Part shown: positions 14,118 to 20,458 of the stretch, piece after piece
Numbering within the stretch: position 1 is the stretch's first letter
Layout of the letters: each line of letters opens with the position of its first letter
DNA from: JARIHD01 sp041743655
Lineage (GTDB): Bacteria > Patescibacteriota > Saccharimonadia > Saccharimonadales > UBA4665
Assembly (NCBI GenBank): GCA_041743655.1
Contig: JBGTMJ010000020.1
Location: 1 to 20,458 of the forward strand
Length of the DNA stretch: 20,458 nucleotides
Reading direction: 5' to 3'
The notes under the pieces: model-generated
What the model saw: only the letters and a program-made list of their open reading frames with translations
Told to the model about the DNA's origin: nothing
The model's database searches: none
Made by a program: the position numbers and the translations under genes

Positions 14118-15941
14118 ATGAGTACGAACGATACTGATCCTGGATTGAACCCAAATCTTAAGCCTTCAAAAGAGCCAAACCTTAAACTTGTAGCGGGGGT
14201 ACTGACAGCTATAGTCGTCATCGGTACAGCGACTGCCTTTACGATGTCATCAAAAGAAAAGGCTACCCCCGAAACTCCTCCTACAGAGATCGCCAATGAT
14301 TTTTGTCCCGCGCTGCCCAGTTTACCCAACAATCAAGAATCTAGCGAAGTTAAAGGGAGCGTTGATCTGGTAAAGAGCGGCAAGTGGGAGAATATGCCAG
14401 GGATAAGCAGGGAGCCGGGCGGCTTACGTGTGACCCCACTTAATAGAAGGATTGTCGACCAAGACGGCTCAGGTGGCATAGAGAATCAACCTATCAACCT
14501 ATTTGGATCACGGTTAGCGGTAGATGGTAACTTTGAACTCACCTTTAAAATGACCGAGCTGCGAGCAGATGAAGGGTCAATTAACCTGTATGCCCAGCCG
14601 CCTATAGTCCGTGACGAAGGGTTGATTGGGTGCCAGGGTGGCGTACGCGTGGCAGTTGAACGTAATTCTTTTTGGGTCGGACCACCCGACAGCGAGACCG
14701 CTGACTACAAAACAAAAAAGGAGATCTTTATAGAACCGTCGGAAAGCCATACTATCCGAGTACGCAGAGAGGGCGGCGTGATGACCTTTACTATCAACGA
14801 TAAGCAGCAGATAACTATCAATGACGACCTATTCAAAACCGGCCAGGTGTGGTTTGGGGCTGACTCCGAAACTTCTCCTTACTTGCTCCCAGAAATAAGT
14901 GTAAAGCCTCTAAGCGAAGGCAAGGTCCGGGTAGTAGATACAACCACATTAGATGTCGCACAGGACAATCCTGATGCCTTTCAAGCAATAATTGATAATG
15001 CCCGCGGCACGAAAAAAATAGGTGCCGCCGTGGCTCTCGGCCCCCTCGTCGGAGATAAAATGTATAGCGAACTAGCCGTCGAATGGTTCGGGTCGTGGAC
15101 AAGTGAAAATGCTGGTAAAATGCAGTTCACGCAGCCTCGGCGGGGAGTATACACACTAGGAGAAATGGATGCAATCGTTGCCTTGGCGGAAGAGGATAAA
15201 AAAGCCACTCACGGACACACCCTTGTCTTTGGTGAAGCCAATCCCCTTTGGGTGCGGGACCTAGCCAAGACCAACCCCGAACAACTGGAGAGCGTCATGA
15301 TTGACCATATCACTACCCTTGTCTCGCACTATAAAGGCAAAGTCAAATCATGGGATGTAGTAAACGAACCGATAGCTGATTACGATGAGTTCAAAGCTGG
15401 TTCAGCCGAACTACGTGACCACATATGGCATCAAAACATGGGCGAAGGGTACATTGATATAGCATTTCGGGCCGCACAGGAGGCTGACCCTAAGGCCTTG
15501 CGCTTCATAAATGAATACGGCCTTGAAGGAAGCATAGGCGATGAAGACACGAAACGTTGGGATGCCTTTTTGGGTCTCATTGTCAGGCTGCAAACGCGCG
15601 GCGTGCCCATTGATGGCGTAGGCTTCCAAGCACATATGTACGAAGAGGGTGACAAGATAGATCGAGAGGTATTCTCTAGCCGCATCAAACAACTGCAAGA
15701 GCGTAAGTTATTATTCCGAATTTCCGAGATGGACGGCGATTTCGCTCGTGGCCAATATGCGGAAGTTCTCGATATCTGCCTGAAGGCTTGGAACTGTGTC
15801 GGTGTGACGCTCTGGGGCATTTCTAACCGTTACAACTGGTATGACGACAACGGCCTAAAACAAGGCAAGGACTTCCTTTGGGATAAGGATATGAAACCTT
15901 CTGACGATGTTAGAGCCATACAAGAACAACTAAACCAATAG
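14118..15941 (+). CDS. Membrane-anchored GH10 endo-beta-1,4-xylanase-like protein with an N-terminal beta-sandwich domain
   Basis: Glycoside hydrolase family 10 enzymes cut beta-1,4-xylan with retention. The 607 residues show, in order, a polar start, one membrane segment (about 22-43, LKLVAGVLTAIVVIGTATAF) acting as an uncleaved anchor, and a linker rich in Pro and Glu. A beta-rich domain of about 190 residues (75-265, with HTIRVRREGGVMTFTINDKQ) resembles concanavalin-like carbohydrate-binding folds, and the GH10 barrel occupies 275-605. Barrel landmarks are SENAGKMQF (329-337), GHTLVFG (366-372), the acid/base Glu417 in SWDVVNEPI and the nucleophile Glu537 in RISEMDGD, followed by VTLWGISNRYNW. 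GGGAGG precedes ATG 14118. The usual HxLVWHxQ is diverged (GHTLVFGEAN), so substrate may differ from plain xylan. Confidence 0.87.
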   Translation: MSTNDTDPGLNPNLKPSKEPNLKLVAGVLTAIVVIGTATAFTMSSKEKATPETPPTEIANDFCPALPSLPNNQESSEVKGSVDLVKSGKWENMPGISREPGGLRVTPLNRRIVDQDGSGGIENQPINLFGSRLAVDGNFELTFKMTELRADEGSINLYAQPPIVRDEGLIGCQGGVRVAVERNSFWVGPPDSETADYKTKKEIFIEPSESHTIRVRREGGVMTFTINDKQQITINDDLFKTGQVWFGADSETSPYLLPEISVKPLSEGKVRVVDTTTLDVAQDNPDAFQAIIDNARGTKKIGAAVALGPLVGDKMYSELAVEWFGSWTSENAGKMQFTQPRRGVYTLGEMDAIVALAEEDKKATHGHTLVFGEANPLWVRDLAKTNPEQLESVMIDHITTLVSHYKGKVKSWDVVNEPIADYDEFKAGSAELRDHIWHQNMGEGYIDIAFRAAQEADPKALRFINEYGLEGSIGDEDTKRWDAFLGLIVRLQTRGVPIDGVGFQAHMYEEGDKIDREVFSSRIKQLQERKLLFRISEMDGDFARGQYAEVLDICLKAWNCVGVTLWGISNRYNWYDDNGLKQGKDFLWDKDMKPSDDVRAIQEQLNQ

Positions 15942-15985
15942 CGCGGCTTTCGCTACGTCCTTGCAGAGATGCCATCAGCACAATA

Positions 15986-16007
15986 AAAGACTTCCTAGGA
16001 AGTCTTT
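15986..16007. terminator. Bidirectional terminator between the xylanase and DUF6624-like genes
   Basis: A perfect palindrome (AAAGACTTCCT and its reverse complement) with T-rich flanks on both sides, placed between two convergent genes (stops at 15941 and 16016). It should end both transcripts. Confidence 0.75.
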
Positions 16008-16015
16008 ATCTTTTA

Positions 16016-16618
16016 TTACCCCTCAAGCTCTTTACTGGTTGGCTCACGCATCACCAGTTCTGAAAGCGGCTTCTTAAGCCATGGCTGTTCACTTTCGGGA
16101 ATAGCGAGTGATTTCGGCCACCGGAAGGGTCCAATGTCATATTCTGCCCGCCGCTCGTTTACATGGTCAAAATTTTCTACAGGAGGCAAGAAAGGCTGCT
16201 TGTTTTCGTCAAACATCCATTGTGTGCCAAAGCGCTGTGGTTTGCGTTCCAGGATAAGCACCTTGTCGGTCATGGAAGGTATTGCCTGGTAATAGGTATC
16301 ATTTCTATCACGTCCATATAAGGTCGTAAAGGCTGCTAATACTCGCTTTAACACTTCTAACGTGTCATGCACGGCCAGCACTGACACTGCTTGGGCAGCG
16401 TCAACTCCAATGTTAGATATGGAAGGTTCACCTACATCATCCAGTATGTGCAACATGCGCTCTGTACGCTGATGTGTCTTCTGTATTAGAGCTGCATGCA
16501 TGGATTCAAGTGCAGCTTTATCATCTTCGTGAAAGTAGGCTTGGCCAGCCTTACGCATCTGCTTTTGATCTACCTGCAAAAGTTGTATAAGTTCAGCTGC
16601 GTACTCTGGGTATCTCAT
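16016..16618 (-). CDS. DUF6624-like protein
   Basis: A 200-residue soluble protein. The region GEPSISNIGVDAAQAVSVLA, then VHDT, and later MTDKVLILERKPQRFGTQW (116-134) and PVENFDHVNERRAEYDIGP, follows the pattern I know from DUF6624 proteins: G(W)PTxSxVGxxAAxAAxxxxQHxD, LTDRxxxxxGKPQxYGTQ, and the VDxRRAxxGLxP tail. The usual His in QHAD is kept (His84), and Asp85 follows. No catalytic activity is known to me for this family. No Shine-Dalgarno is seen; a TATAAT box ends 6 bases before ATG 16618, so the mRNA is likely leaderless. It converges with the xylanase across a shared terminator. Confidence 0.78.
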   Translation of the reverse strand: MRYPEYAAELIQLLQVDQKQMRKAGQAYFHEDDKAALESMHAALIQKTHQRTERMLHILDDVGEPSISNIGVDAAQAVSVLAVHDTLEVLKRVLAAFTTLYGRDRNDTYYQAIPSMTDKVLILERKPQRFGTQWMFDENKQPFLPPVENFDHVNERRAEYDIGPFRWPKSLAIPESEQPWLKKPLSELVMREPTSKELEG

Positions 16619-16624
16619 AGCCCA

Positions 16625-16630
16625 ATTATA
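16625..16630 (-). promoter_or_regulatory. -10 box of the DUF6624-like gene, leaderless type
   Basis: Minus strand TATAAT exactly matches the consensus and lies 6 bases before ATG 16618. No clear -35 box. Confidence 0.5.
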
Positions 16631-16695
16631 CCTGAAATACTAGTTAGTGCCGTTTGCAAGCAAAAATCGTCTAACTTCGTCGATGATACTCAGTC

Positions 16696-16733
16696 AAGAA
16701 AATAGCACCGAACTCTTGCTGTGCTATTTTCTT
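16696..16733. repeat. 13-bp perfect hairpin with AATAGCAC core
   Basis: AAGAAAATAGCAC (16696-16708) and its reverse complement (16721-16733), 12-base loop. It lies between two divergent genes, where no transcript obviously needs to end. Its 8-base core AATAGCAC recurs in the hairpin at 17416-17458. Confidence 0.7.
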
Positions 16734-16937
16734 TGATAGTGGAAATGCAAGGACGTAGATAAAAGCTTAGAAGAGCAAAAAGTACGTAATTTTTTTAATC
16801 ATGCCTCACAAAACTTCTAAACCTGGAAACTAATGTTCCCATGCACTCATTTCAAGTACATTACAGTAGCAGCAACTGACCACAAACAACGAATCAGTTT
16901 TCTGTAGACATCGATCCTAACCCTAATAACACGCTTA
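16734..16937. other. Intergenic region before the multi-pass membrane gene
   Basis: The 336-base gap 16619-16954 contains the hairpin above and start signals for both flanking genes. The rest (16734-16937) is AT-rich and shows no frame, tRNA or clear repeat that I can support. Confidence 0.4.
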
Positions 16938-16954
16938 TGCTAGTATTATAAGGT

Positions 16955-17404
16955 ATGTTTAATCTCTTTGCGGACCATTCAGAGAGTCTTGCAGGTGCGT
17001 TTATGGGCCTGCTATTCCTACACCCTCTCTTTCTGATTATGACCTTAGTAACACTGTGTAAGCGGCCAAGATTACCATTGAGTGTGAAGATAATAGTATT
17101 TTCACAATTCGCATTCCTCAGCCTGTTTTTTCTACTATTAGTGCTCTTGTTTGATACTCATACATATCATGTAGGACAGTTACTCCTTTTAATACCGTTG
17201 GTTGGAGAAACCATTATTTACCTATGGACAGTGAAACATCAAGTTTATCCCAGGTATTTATTCGCGATAAGTATGTTTTCTAATACAGCGATAGGCAAAA
17301 CGTGCCTTCGTGGCAAGGAAGCGGTATCGACGGCCAGAAAGAACTTAACTCTGATGCCACTCTGGTATGTCTTTTGGCTATTGCTTGTGAAAATCTCAGC
17401 CTAA
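16955..17404 (+). CDS. Multi-pass membrane protein of unknown function, 149 residues
   Basis: I do not recognise a family. Hydrophobic segments lie around residues 13-35 (AGAFMGLLFLHPLFLIMTLV), 43-66 (VKIIVFSQFAFLSLFFLLLV), 72-92 (HVGQLLLLIPLVGETIIYL) and 130-147 (LTLMPLWYVFWLLLVKI), so about four passes. A basic loop (around 115-128, TCLRGKEAVSTARKN) is probably cytoplasmic. ATG 16955 is preceded by an extended -10-like TGCTAGTAT placed 8 bases upstream and by AAGG only 1 base before ATG, too close for a normal Shine-Dalgarno, so the mRNA is likely leaderless. The gene stands alone between two hairpins (16696-16733 and 17416-17458). Confidence 0.6.
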   Translation: MFNLFADHSESLAGAFMGLLFLHPLFLIMTLVTLCKRPRLPLSVKIIVFSQFAFLSLFFLLLVLLFDTHTYHVGQLLLLIPLVGETIIYLWTVKHQVYPRYLFAISMFSNTAIGKTCLRGKEAVSTARKNLTLMPLWYVFWLLLVKISA

Positions 17405-17415
17405 GAACGACATTC

Positions 17416-17458
17416 ATGCCATAATAGCACCATAAATTCTATGGTGCTATTATGGCAT
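17416..17458. repeat. 19-bp perfect inverted repeat
   Basis: Arms 17416-17434 and 17440-17458 match perfectly over 19 bases with a 5-base loop (AATTC). It starts 12 bases after the membrane gene. It lacks a T-run, so it is not a textbook terminator; mRNA 3' protection or a repeat element is possible. Confidence 0.8.
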
Positions 17459-17466
17459 AGCGTTAC

Positions 17467-17494
17467 AAAAAGAATGAAAGGAAAGTTATTCTTT
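17467..17494 (-). terminator. Possible terminator after doc
   Basis: On the minus strand AAAGAAT, 12-base loop, ATTCTTT, continuing into a short T-run. It lies 31 bases after the doc stop. A second small palindrome (CCTCTT/AAGAGG, 17505-17517) is closer to the gene. Confidence 0.45.
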
Positions 17495-17524
17495 CATCAC
17501 GGTTCCTCTTGAAGAGGTACTCTT

Positions 17525-17908
17525 TCAGTTACTGTGCGACTTAAGCCATGCCGCGATTTCTATAATTCCTAGATGTTCAGTTGAGACGCGTATCGTAAAA
17601 TCCTCCAAGTCTTTCGGGTCAGCTCCAATGCCACTGCCATTTCGAGCTAAAAAGATACCGCAGATAGTTATGGCCGTACGCTTATTCCCATCACTGAATG
17701 GATGGTCGCCAATAATATTTCTCAAATATACAGCAGCTTTGTCATAAAGCGACGGGTATTGTTCCTGGTCGAAAACTTCCTGTTTAGGTGCTTCGGCAAC
17801 TGATTTTAGACGGCCTTCGTCACGAACACCATGCGTGCCGCCAAAGTCTTCGATAATCTGGAAATGAAGCCGAAATATTTCTTCTAAAGTTAGATATCTG
17901 AGGCTCAT
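17525..17908 (-). CDS. doc: Doc-family toxin (Fic fold)
   Basis: Doc proteins are Fic-fold kinases that phosphorylate EF-Tu and stop translation. The 127 residues have LTLEEIFRLHFQIIEDFGG at the start, GVRDEGRLKSVAEAP near 27-41, and the Fic motif HPFSDGNKRT at 69-78 with catalytic His69. Lys in place of the second Gly of the AMP-transferring Fic motif (GNGR to GNKR) is the Doc hallmark. The gene overlaps its antitoxin by 4 bases (ATGA). The P1 target, EF-Tu Thr382, has an equivalent in this window's tuf product (Thr383). Activity on EF-Tu is expected from the family, not shown here. Confidence 0.92.
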   Translation of the reverse strand: MSLRYLTLEEIFRLHFQIIEDFGGTHGVRDEGRLKSVAEAPKQEVFDQEQYPSLYDKAAVYLRNIIGDHPFSDGNKRTAITICGIFLARNGSGIGADPKDLEDFTIRVSTEHLGIIEIAAWLKSHSN

Positions 17909-18123
17909 CGGTCAGATAAGTTTTTTAAGGTCTGGCCGTACTTCTCTACAAAGGTGTCATACTCACGGAGTAGTTTTCCATGCTTTTTGCTTTTGCTGAT
18001 CAGCTCAACTCTTATCTTAAGTATGTCCCCACGCTTAGCCCCAAGTCGCGCAAGGTCTTTTTTAGATAGCGCAATACCTTCACTGGATCCAATTTGTATA
18101 AGTTTTTGTTCTGTTTCAATCAT
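17905..18123 (-). CDS. AbrB/MazE-like antitoxin partner of Doc
   Basis: From ATG 18123 the protein has 72 residues. The N-terminal part KLIQIGSSEGIALSKKDLAR followed by LGAKRGD fits the swapped-hairpin AbrB/MazE DNA-binding fold, and the C-terminal EYDTFVEKYGQTLKNLSDR is the likely toxin-binding tail. A longer frame to 18174 is rejected because a consensus promoter (18131-18158) lies within it and puts the transcription start at ATG 18123. Such antitoxins usually repress their own operon. It lies 73 bases after the fusA stop, on the same strand. Confidence 0.82.
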   Translation of the reverse strand: MIETEQKLIQIGSSEGIALSKKDLARLGAKRGDILKIRVELISKSKKHGKLLREYDTFVEKYGQTLKNLSDR

Positions 18124-18130
18124 ACAATCA

Positions 18131-18158
18131 ATTATAAACTTATTATAATCATTGTCAA
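18131..18158 (-). promoter_or_regulatory. Consensus promoter of the toxin-antitoxin pair, leaderless type
   Basis: Minus strand TTGACA (18153-18158), 16-base spacer, TATAAT (18131-18136), then 7 bases to ATG 18123. Both boxes match consensus fully. Transcription should start at the start codon itself, so the mRNA is leaderless. Confidence 0.8.
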
Positions 18159-18196
18159 TAACCAGCCCGGCCACAAAAGTTCTTTGCTATCGGGAT

Positions 18197-20284
18197 CTAC
18201 TTAGAATTTTTAGCGATGATGGCTTCGGCTACGTGGTTTGGTACGTCGGCGTAGTGGTCGAGCTCCATGCTTGAGCTGGCTCTGCCCTGTGTGTTGCTGC
18301 GCAGGTTGGTCGTGTAGCCGAACATTTCACCAAGTGGTACGAATGCCGTAATTTCCTTGATGCCAAGCGAAAGGTCTTCCATCGACTCAATGCGGCCGCG
18401 CTTGGAGTTAAGGTCACCGATGACTTCGCCCATGAATGCTTCAGGGGTTACAACAACAACTTTCATGATAGGCTCCATCAGCACTGGGTTGGCTTTTTTA
18501 ACACCATCCTGCAAAGCCATCGAACCAGCAATCTTGAAGGCCATTTCGTTGGAGTCAACTTCGTGATAGCTGCCATCGTAGAGCTCAACCTTCAGGTCAA
18601 CAACGGGATAACCAGCCAGGACACCGTTGCTCATGGCTTCAGTAACACCCTGTTCAACAGGCTTAATGTATTCGGAAGGCACCGCACCACCCTTAATGGA
18701 GTTGATAAACTCTAAGCCCTTACCAGATTCGTTCTGACTAAGGCGCAACCCTACGTGGCCGTACTGGCCGCGTCCACCTGACTGACGGACAAATTTGCCT
18801 TCAACTTCAACAGCATCCTTGCGGATAGTTTCACGGTACGCAACCTGAGGCTGGCCGATGTTAGCTTCGACATTGAACTCACGCTTCATGCGGTCTACAA
18901 GGATTTCAAGGTGTAACTCGCCCATTCCCGAAATAATCGTCTGACCGGTTTCATCGTCGACCCGGATACGGAAGGTAGGGTCTTCTTCTGCAAGGCGCTG
19001 CAGCGCGATACCCATCTTTTCCTGGTCGCTCTTAGTCTTAGGCTCGATAGCAATAGAAACAGGTGGGTCGGGGAAGGTAATACTTTCAAGCACAATTGGA
19101 CTGTTCGGGTCACAAAGTGTATGGCCGGTAGTTGTACCCTTCAGGCCAACAATAGCGGCTATGTCACCAGCGGATACTTCGGTTACATCTTCTCGTTTGT
19201 CAGCCTGCATACGTACAACCCGTCCGACGCGTTCTTTCTCACCCGTTGAGCTGTTCAAGATGTAAGAACCAGCCTGGAGCTTCCCTGAGTACGCACGGAA
19301 GTAAGCAAGTTTACCTACAAAGGGGTCGGTAGCAATCTTAAAGGCCAGTGCCGCAAACGGCTCGCTTGGTGAGTGCTTGCGTTCAATCTCTTCACCAGTC
19401 TTGGGATGTGTGCCCCAAGTAGTCTTGCGGTCTGTAGGTGCGGGCAGTAGCTCAACAACAAGGTCAAGTAACTTCTCTACAATCACACCACGGCCGTCGC
19501 CACCACTTACGACAAAGAAGCTACCGCTCAAGATAGCCAAACGGACTGCTCGACGAACCTCGTCTTCAGTCAAACCTTCTTCGCCTACTTCAAAGTATCT
19601 TCCAAGCAAGGCTTCGTCTTCTGCAACAGCATTCTCGACGAGCAAGCTTCGGTACTTTTTGGCTTGCTCGAGCATGTCGGCGGGAATCTCGCCTTCAATC
19701 AGCTCATGGTCAGTGAATTCCTTGTAGGTGTAGGCTTTCATAGTGACAAGGTCAATCACACCGTTAATGCTCTGCTCAAATCCAATTGGCAAATGTATGG
19801 GGAACGCTCGTTTGCTTAAGCGATTGTGGATAGATTCAAGCGACTTATAGAAGTCACCACCGGTCTGATTGATCTTATTAATAAAGCAGATACGGGGTAC
19901 GCCGTACTTGTCAGCCTGGCGCCAGACGGTTTCGGACTGGCTTTCAACGCCCATTTTTCCGTCAAATACAACGACAGCACCGTCGAGCACACGCAAGGAG
20001 CGCTCGACTTCTACGGTAAAATCAATATGCCCTGGTGTATCAATAATGTTGATCTGGCTGCCTTTCCAGTAACAGGTAACAGCTGCAGATACGATGGTAA
20101 TACCGCGCTCACGCTCCTGGGCCATCCAGTCTGTAGTAGTCTCACCTTCGTGCACGGCGCCAATTTTGTGCTTCAAACCAGTGCGGTACAGGATACCTTC
20201 TGTCGTCGTGGTCTTGCCAGCGTCAATATGCGCAATAATACCGATATTACGCAAGTCCTGGATTGCATATTTCTTATCTGCCAT
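18197..20284 (-). CDS. fusA: Translation elongation factor G
   Basis: GTPase that drives translocation and, with RRF, ribosome recycling. The 695 residues show G1 AHIDAGKTT (18-26), switch I with RERGITIVSAA, G3 DTPGHIDF (82-89), and domains II-V with the domain IV tip region around YGHVGL. The G4 motif reads NKIN (136-139) where NKxD is near universal; the codon is AAT, so Asp to Asn is real in this sequence. The start ATG 20284 has AAGGG as its nearest Shine-Dalgarno-like site, 17 bases away, with an inverted repeat across it (20303-20345). rpsL and rpsG are not seen in the 174 bases upstream. No strong terminator separates it from the antitoxin gene. Confidence 0.98.
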   Translation of the reverse strand: MADKKYAIQDLRNIGIIAHIDAGKTTTTEGILYRTGLKHKIGAVHEGETTTDWMAQERERGITIVSAAVTCYWKGSQINIIDTPGHIDFTVEVERSLRVLDGAVVVFDGKMGVESQSETVWRQADKYGVPRICFINKINQTGGDFYKSLESIHNRLSKRAFPIHLPIGFEQSINGVIDLVTMKAYTYKEFTDHELIEGEIPADMLEQAKKYRSLLVENAVAEDEALLGRYFEVGEEGLTEDEVRRAVRLAILSGSFFVVSGGDGRGVIVEKLLDLVVELLPAPTDRKTTWGTHPKTGEEIERKHSPSEPFAALAFKIATDPFVGKLAYFRAYSGKLQAGSYILNSSTGEKERVGRVVRMQADKREDVTEVSAGDIAAIVGLKGTTTGHTLCDPNSPIVLESITFPDPPVSIAIEPKTKSDQEKMGIALQRLAEEDPTFRIRVDDETGQTIISGMGELHLEILVDRMKREFNVEANIGQPQVAYRETIRKDAVEVEGKFVRQSGGRGQYGHVGLRLSQNESGKGLEFINSIKGGAVPSEYIKPVEQGVTEAMSNGVLAGYPVVDLKVELYDGSYHEVDSNEMAFKIAGSMALQDGVKKANPVLMEPIMKVVVVTPEAFMGEVIGDLNSKRGRIESMEDLSLGIKEITAFVPLGEMFGYTTNLRSNTQGRASSSMELDHYADVPNHVAEAIIAKNSK

Positions 20285-20302
20285 AGTTGAAATTATTTAG
20301 TC

Positions 20303-20349
20303 CCTTTTAGTTACTTTAGTACTATTTATGTCCAATACTAAAAGGACAT
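20303..20349 (-). promoter_or_regulatory. Hairpins in the fusA leader
   Basis: On the mRNA strand CCTTTTAGT (20337-20345) can pair with ACTAAAAGG (20303-20311), which holds the only purine-rich ribosome-site candidate. A second stem, ATGTCC/GGACAT (20344-20349 with 20328-20333), shares bases with the first, so both cannot form fully. Confidence 0.4.
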
Positions 20350-20458
20350 GTACGTAGCGTTTGCGTATATTTTATCAGATTATCCCGCGATTAGCCAGGA
20401 GTGATTACTAGTTATTGTATAAGATATCTGCAGGTTAAACCGTTCAACAATTCTACTG
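20350..20458. other. Upstream edge region before fusA
   Basis: The last 109 bases show no supported gene. No convincing -35/-10 pair was found on the minus strand, so the fusA promoter may lie here in a weak form or beyond the window. Confidence 0.35.

Noticed and set aside
18124..18174. Longer start for the antitoxin
   Set aside because: A full-consensus promoter lies inside this stretch with its start point at ATG 18123.
1..20458. CRISPR array, rRNA, tRNA genes or insertion sequences
   Set aside because: I saw no regularly spaced direct repeats, transposase-like frames, rRNA stretches or tRNA cloverleafs.

Overview
The window looks like part of the genome of a Candidate Phyla Radiation bacterium, most probably Candidatus Saccharibacteria (TM7) or a close relative. 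This rests on the style of the ribosomal proteins, EF-Tu and EF-G, on compact genes and on very short gene gaps. TGA ends several genes normally (ridA, the antitoxin), so the UGA-to-Gly code of Gracilibacteria/Absconditabacteria is not used. The lineage call is inference from sequence style, not from a tree.

Backbone, all on the minus strand and in the classical str-S10 order when read from the right end: fusA (18197-20284), tuf (10582-11766), rpsJ (9774-10109), then rplC-rplD-rplW-rplB-rpsS-rplV-rpsC (3687 down to 1; rpsC runs off the left edge). The order is canonical but the cluster is broken by two blocks of about 6 kb that hold non-ribosomal genes, many on the plus strand.

Block 1 (3688-9773) holds a small membrane protein, a plus-strand operon ridA-ilvB-ilvN-ilvA for the first steps of isoleucine/valine synthesis, a type 1 isopentenyl-diphosphate isomerase, and an Ala/Gly/Val-rich protein built of eight 22-residue repeats. 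Ahead of ridA lies what looks like a complete attenuator: a promoter, a 27-codon leader peptide with six consecutive Ile/Val codons, alternative stems and an intrinsic terminator. This is the most striking find in the window.

Block 2 (11767-18196) holds a PfkB-type sugar kinase next to a DAHP synthase (with a terminator hairpin in their leader), a membrane-anchored GH10 xylanase-like enzyme, a DUF6624-like protein, a multi-pass membrane protein of unknown role flanked by two strong hairpins, and an AbrB-like/Doc toxin-antitoxin pair directly downstream of fusA. Between tuf and rpsJ sits a small protein resembling a family common in phages.

Two translation-start styles can be seen. Ribosomal protein genes, tuf and most operon genes carry Shine-Dalgarno sequences. 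Several stand-alone accessory genes have none, and instead carry a -10 promoter hexamer 6-7 bases before the start codon, which points to leaderless mRNAs. EF-G carries Asn in place of the guanine-reading Asp of the G4 motif (NKIN instead of NKxD).
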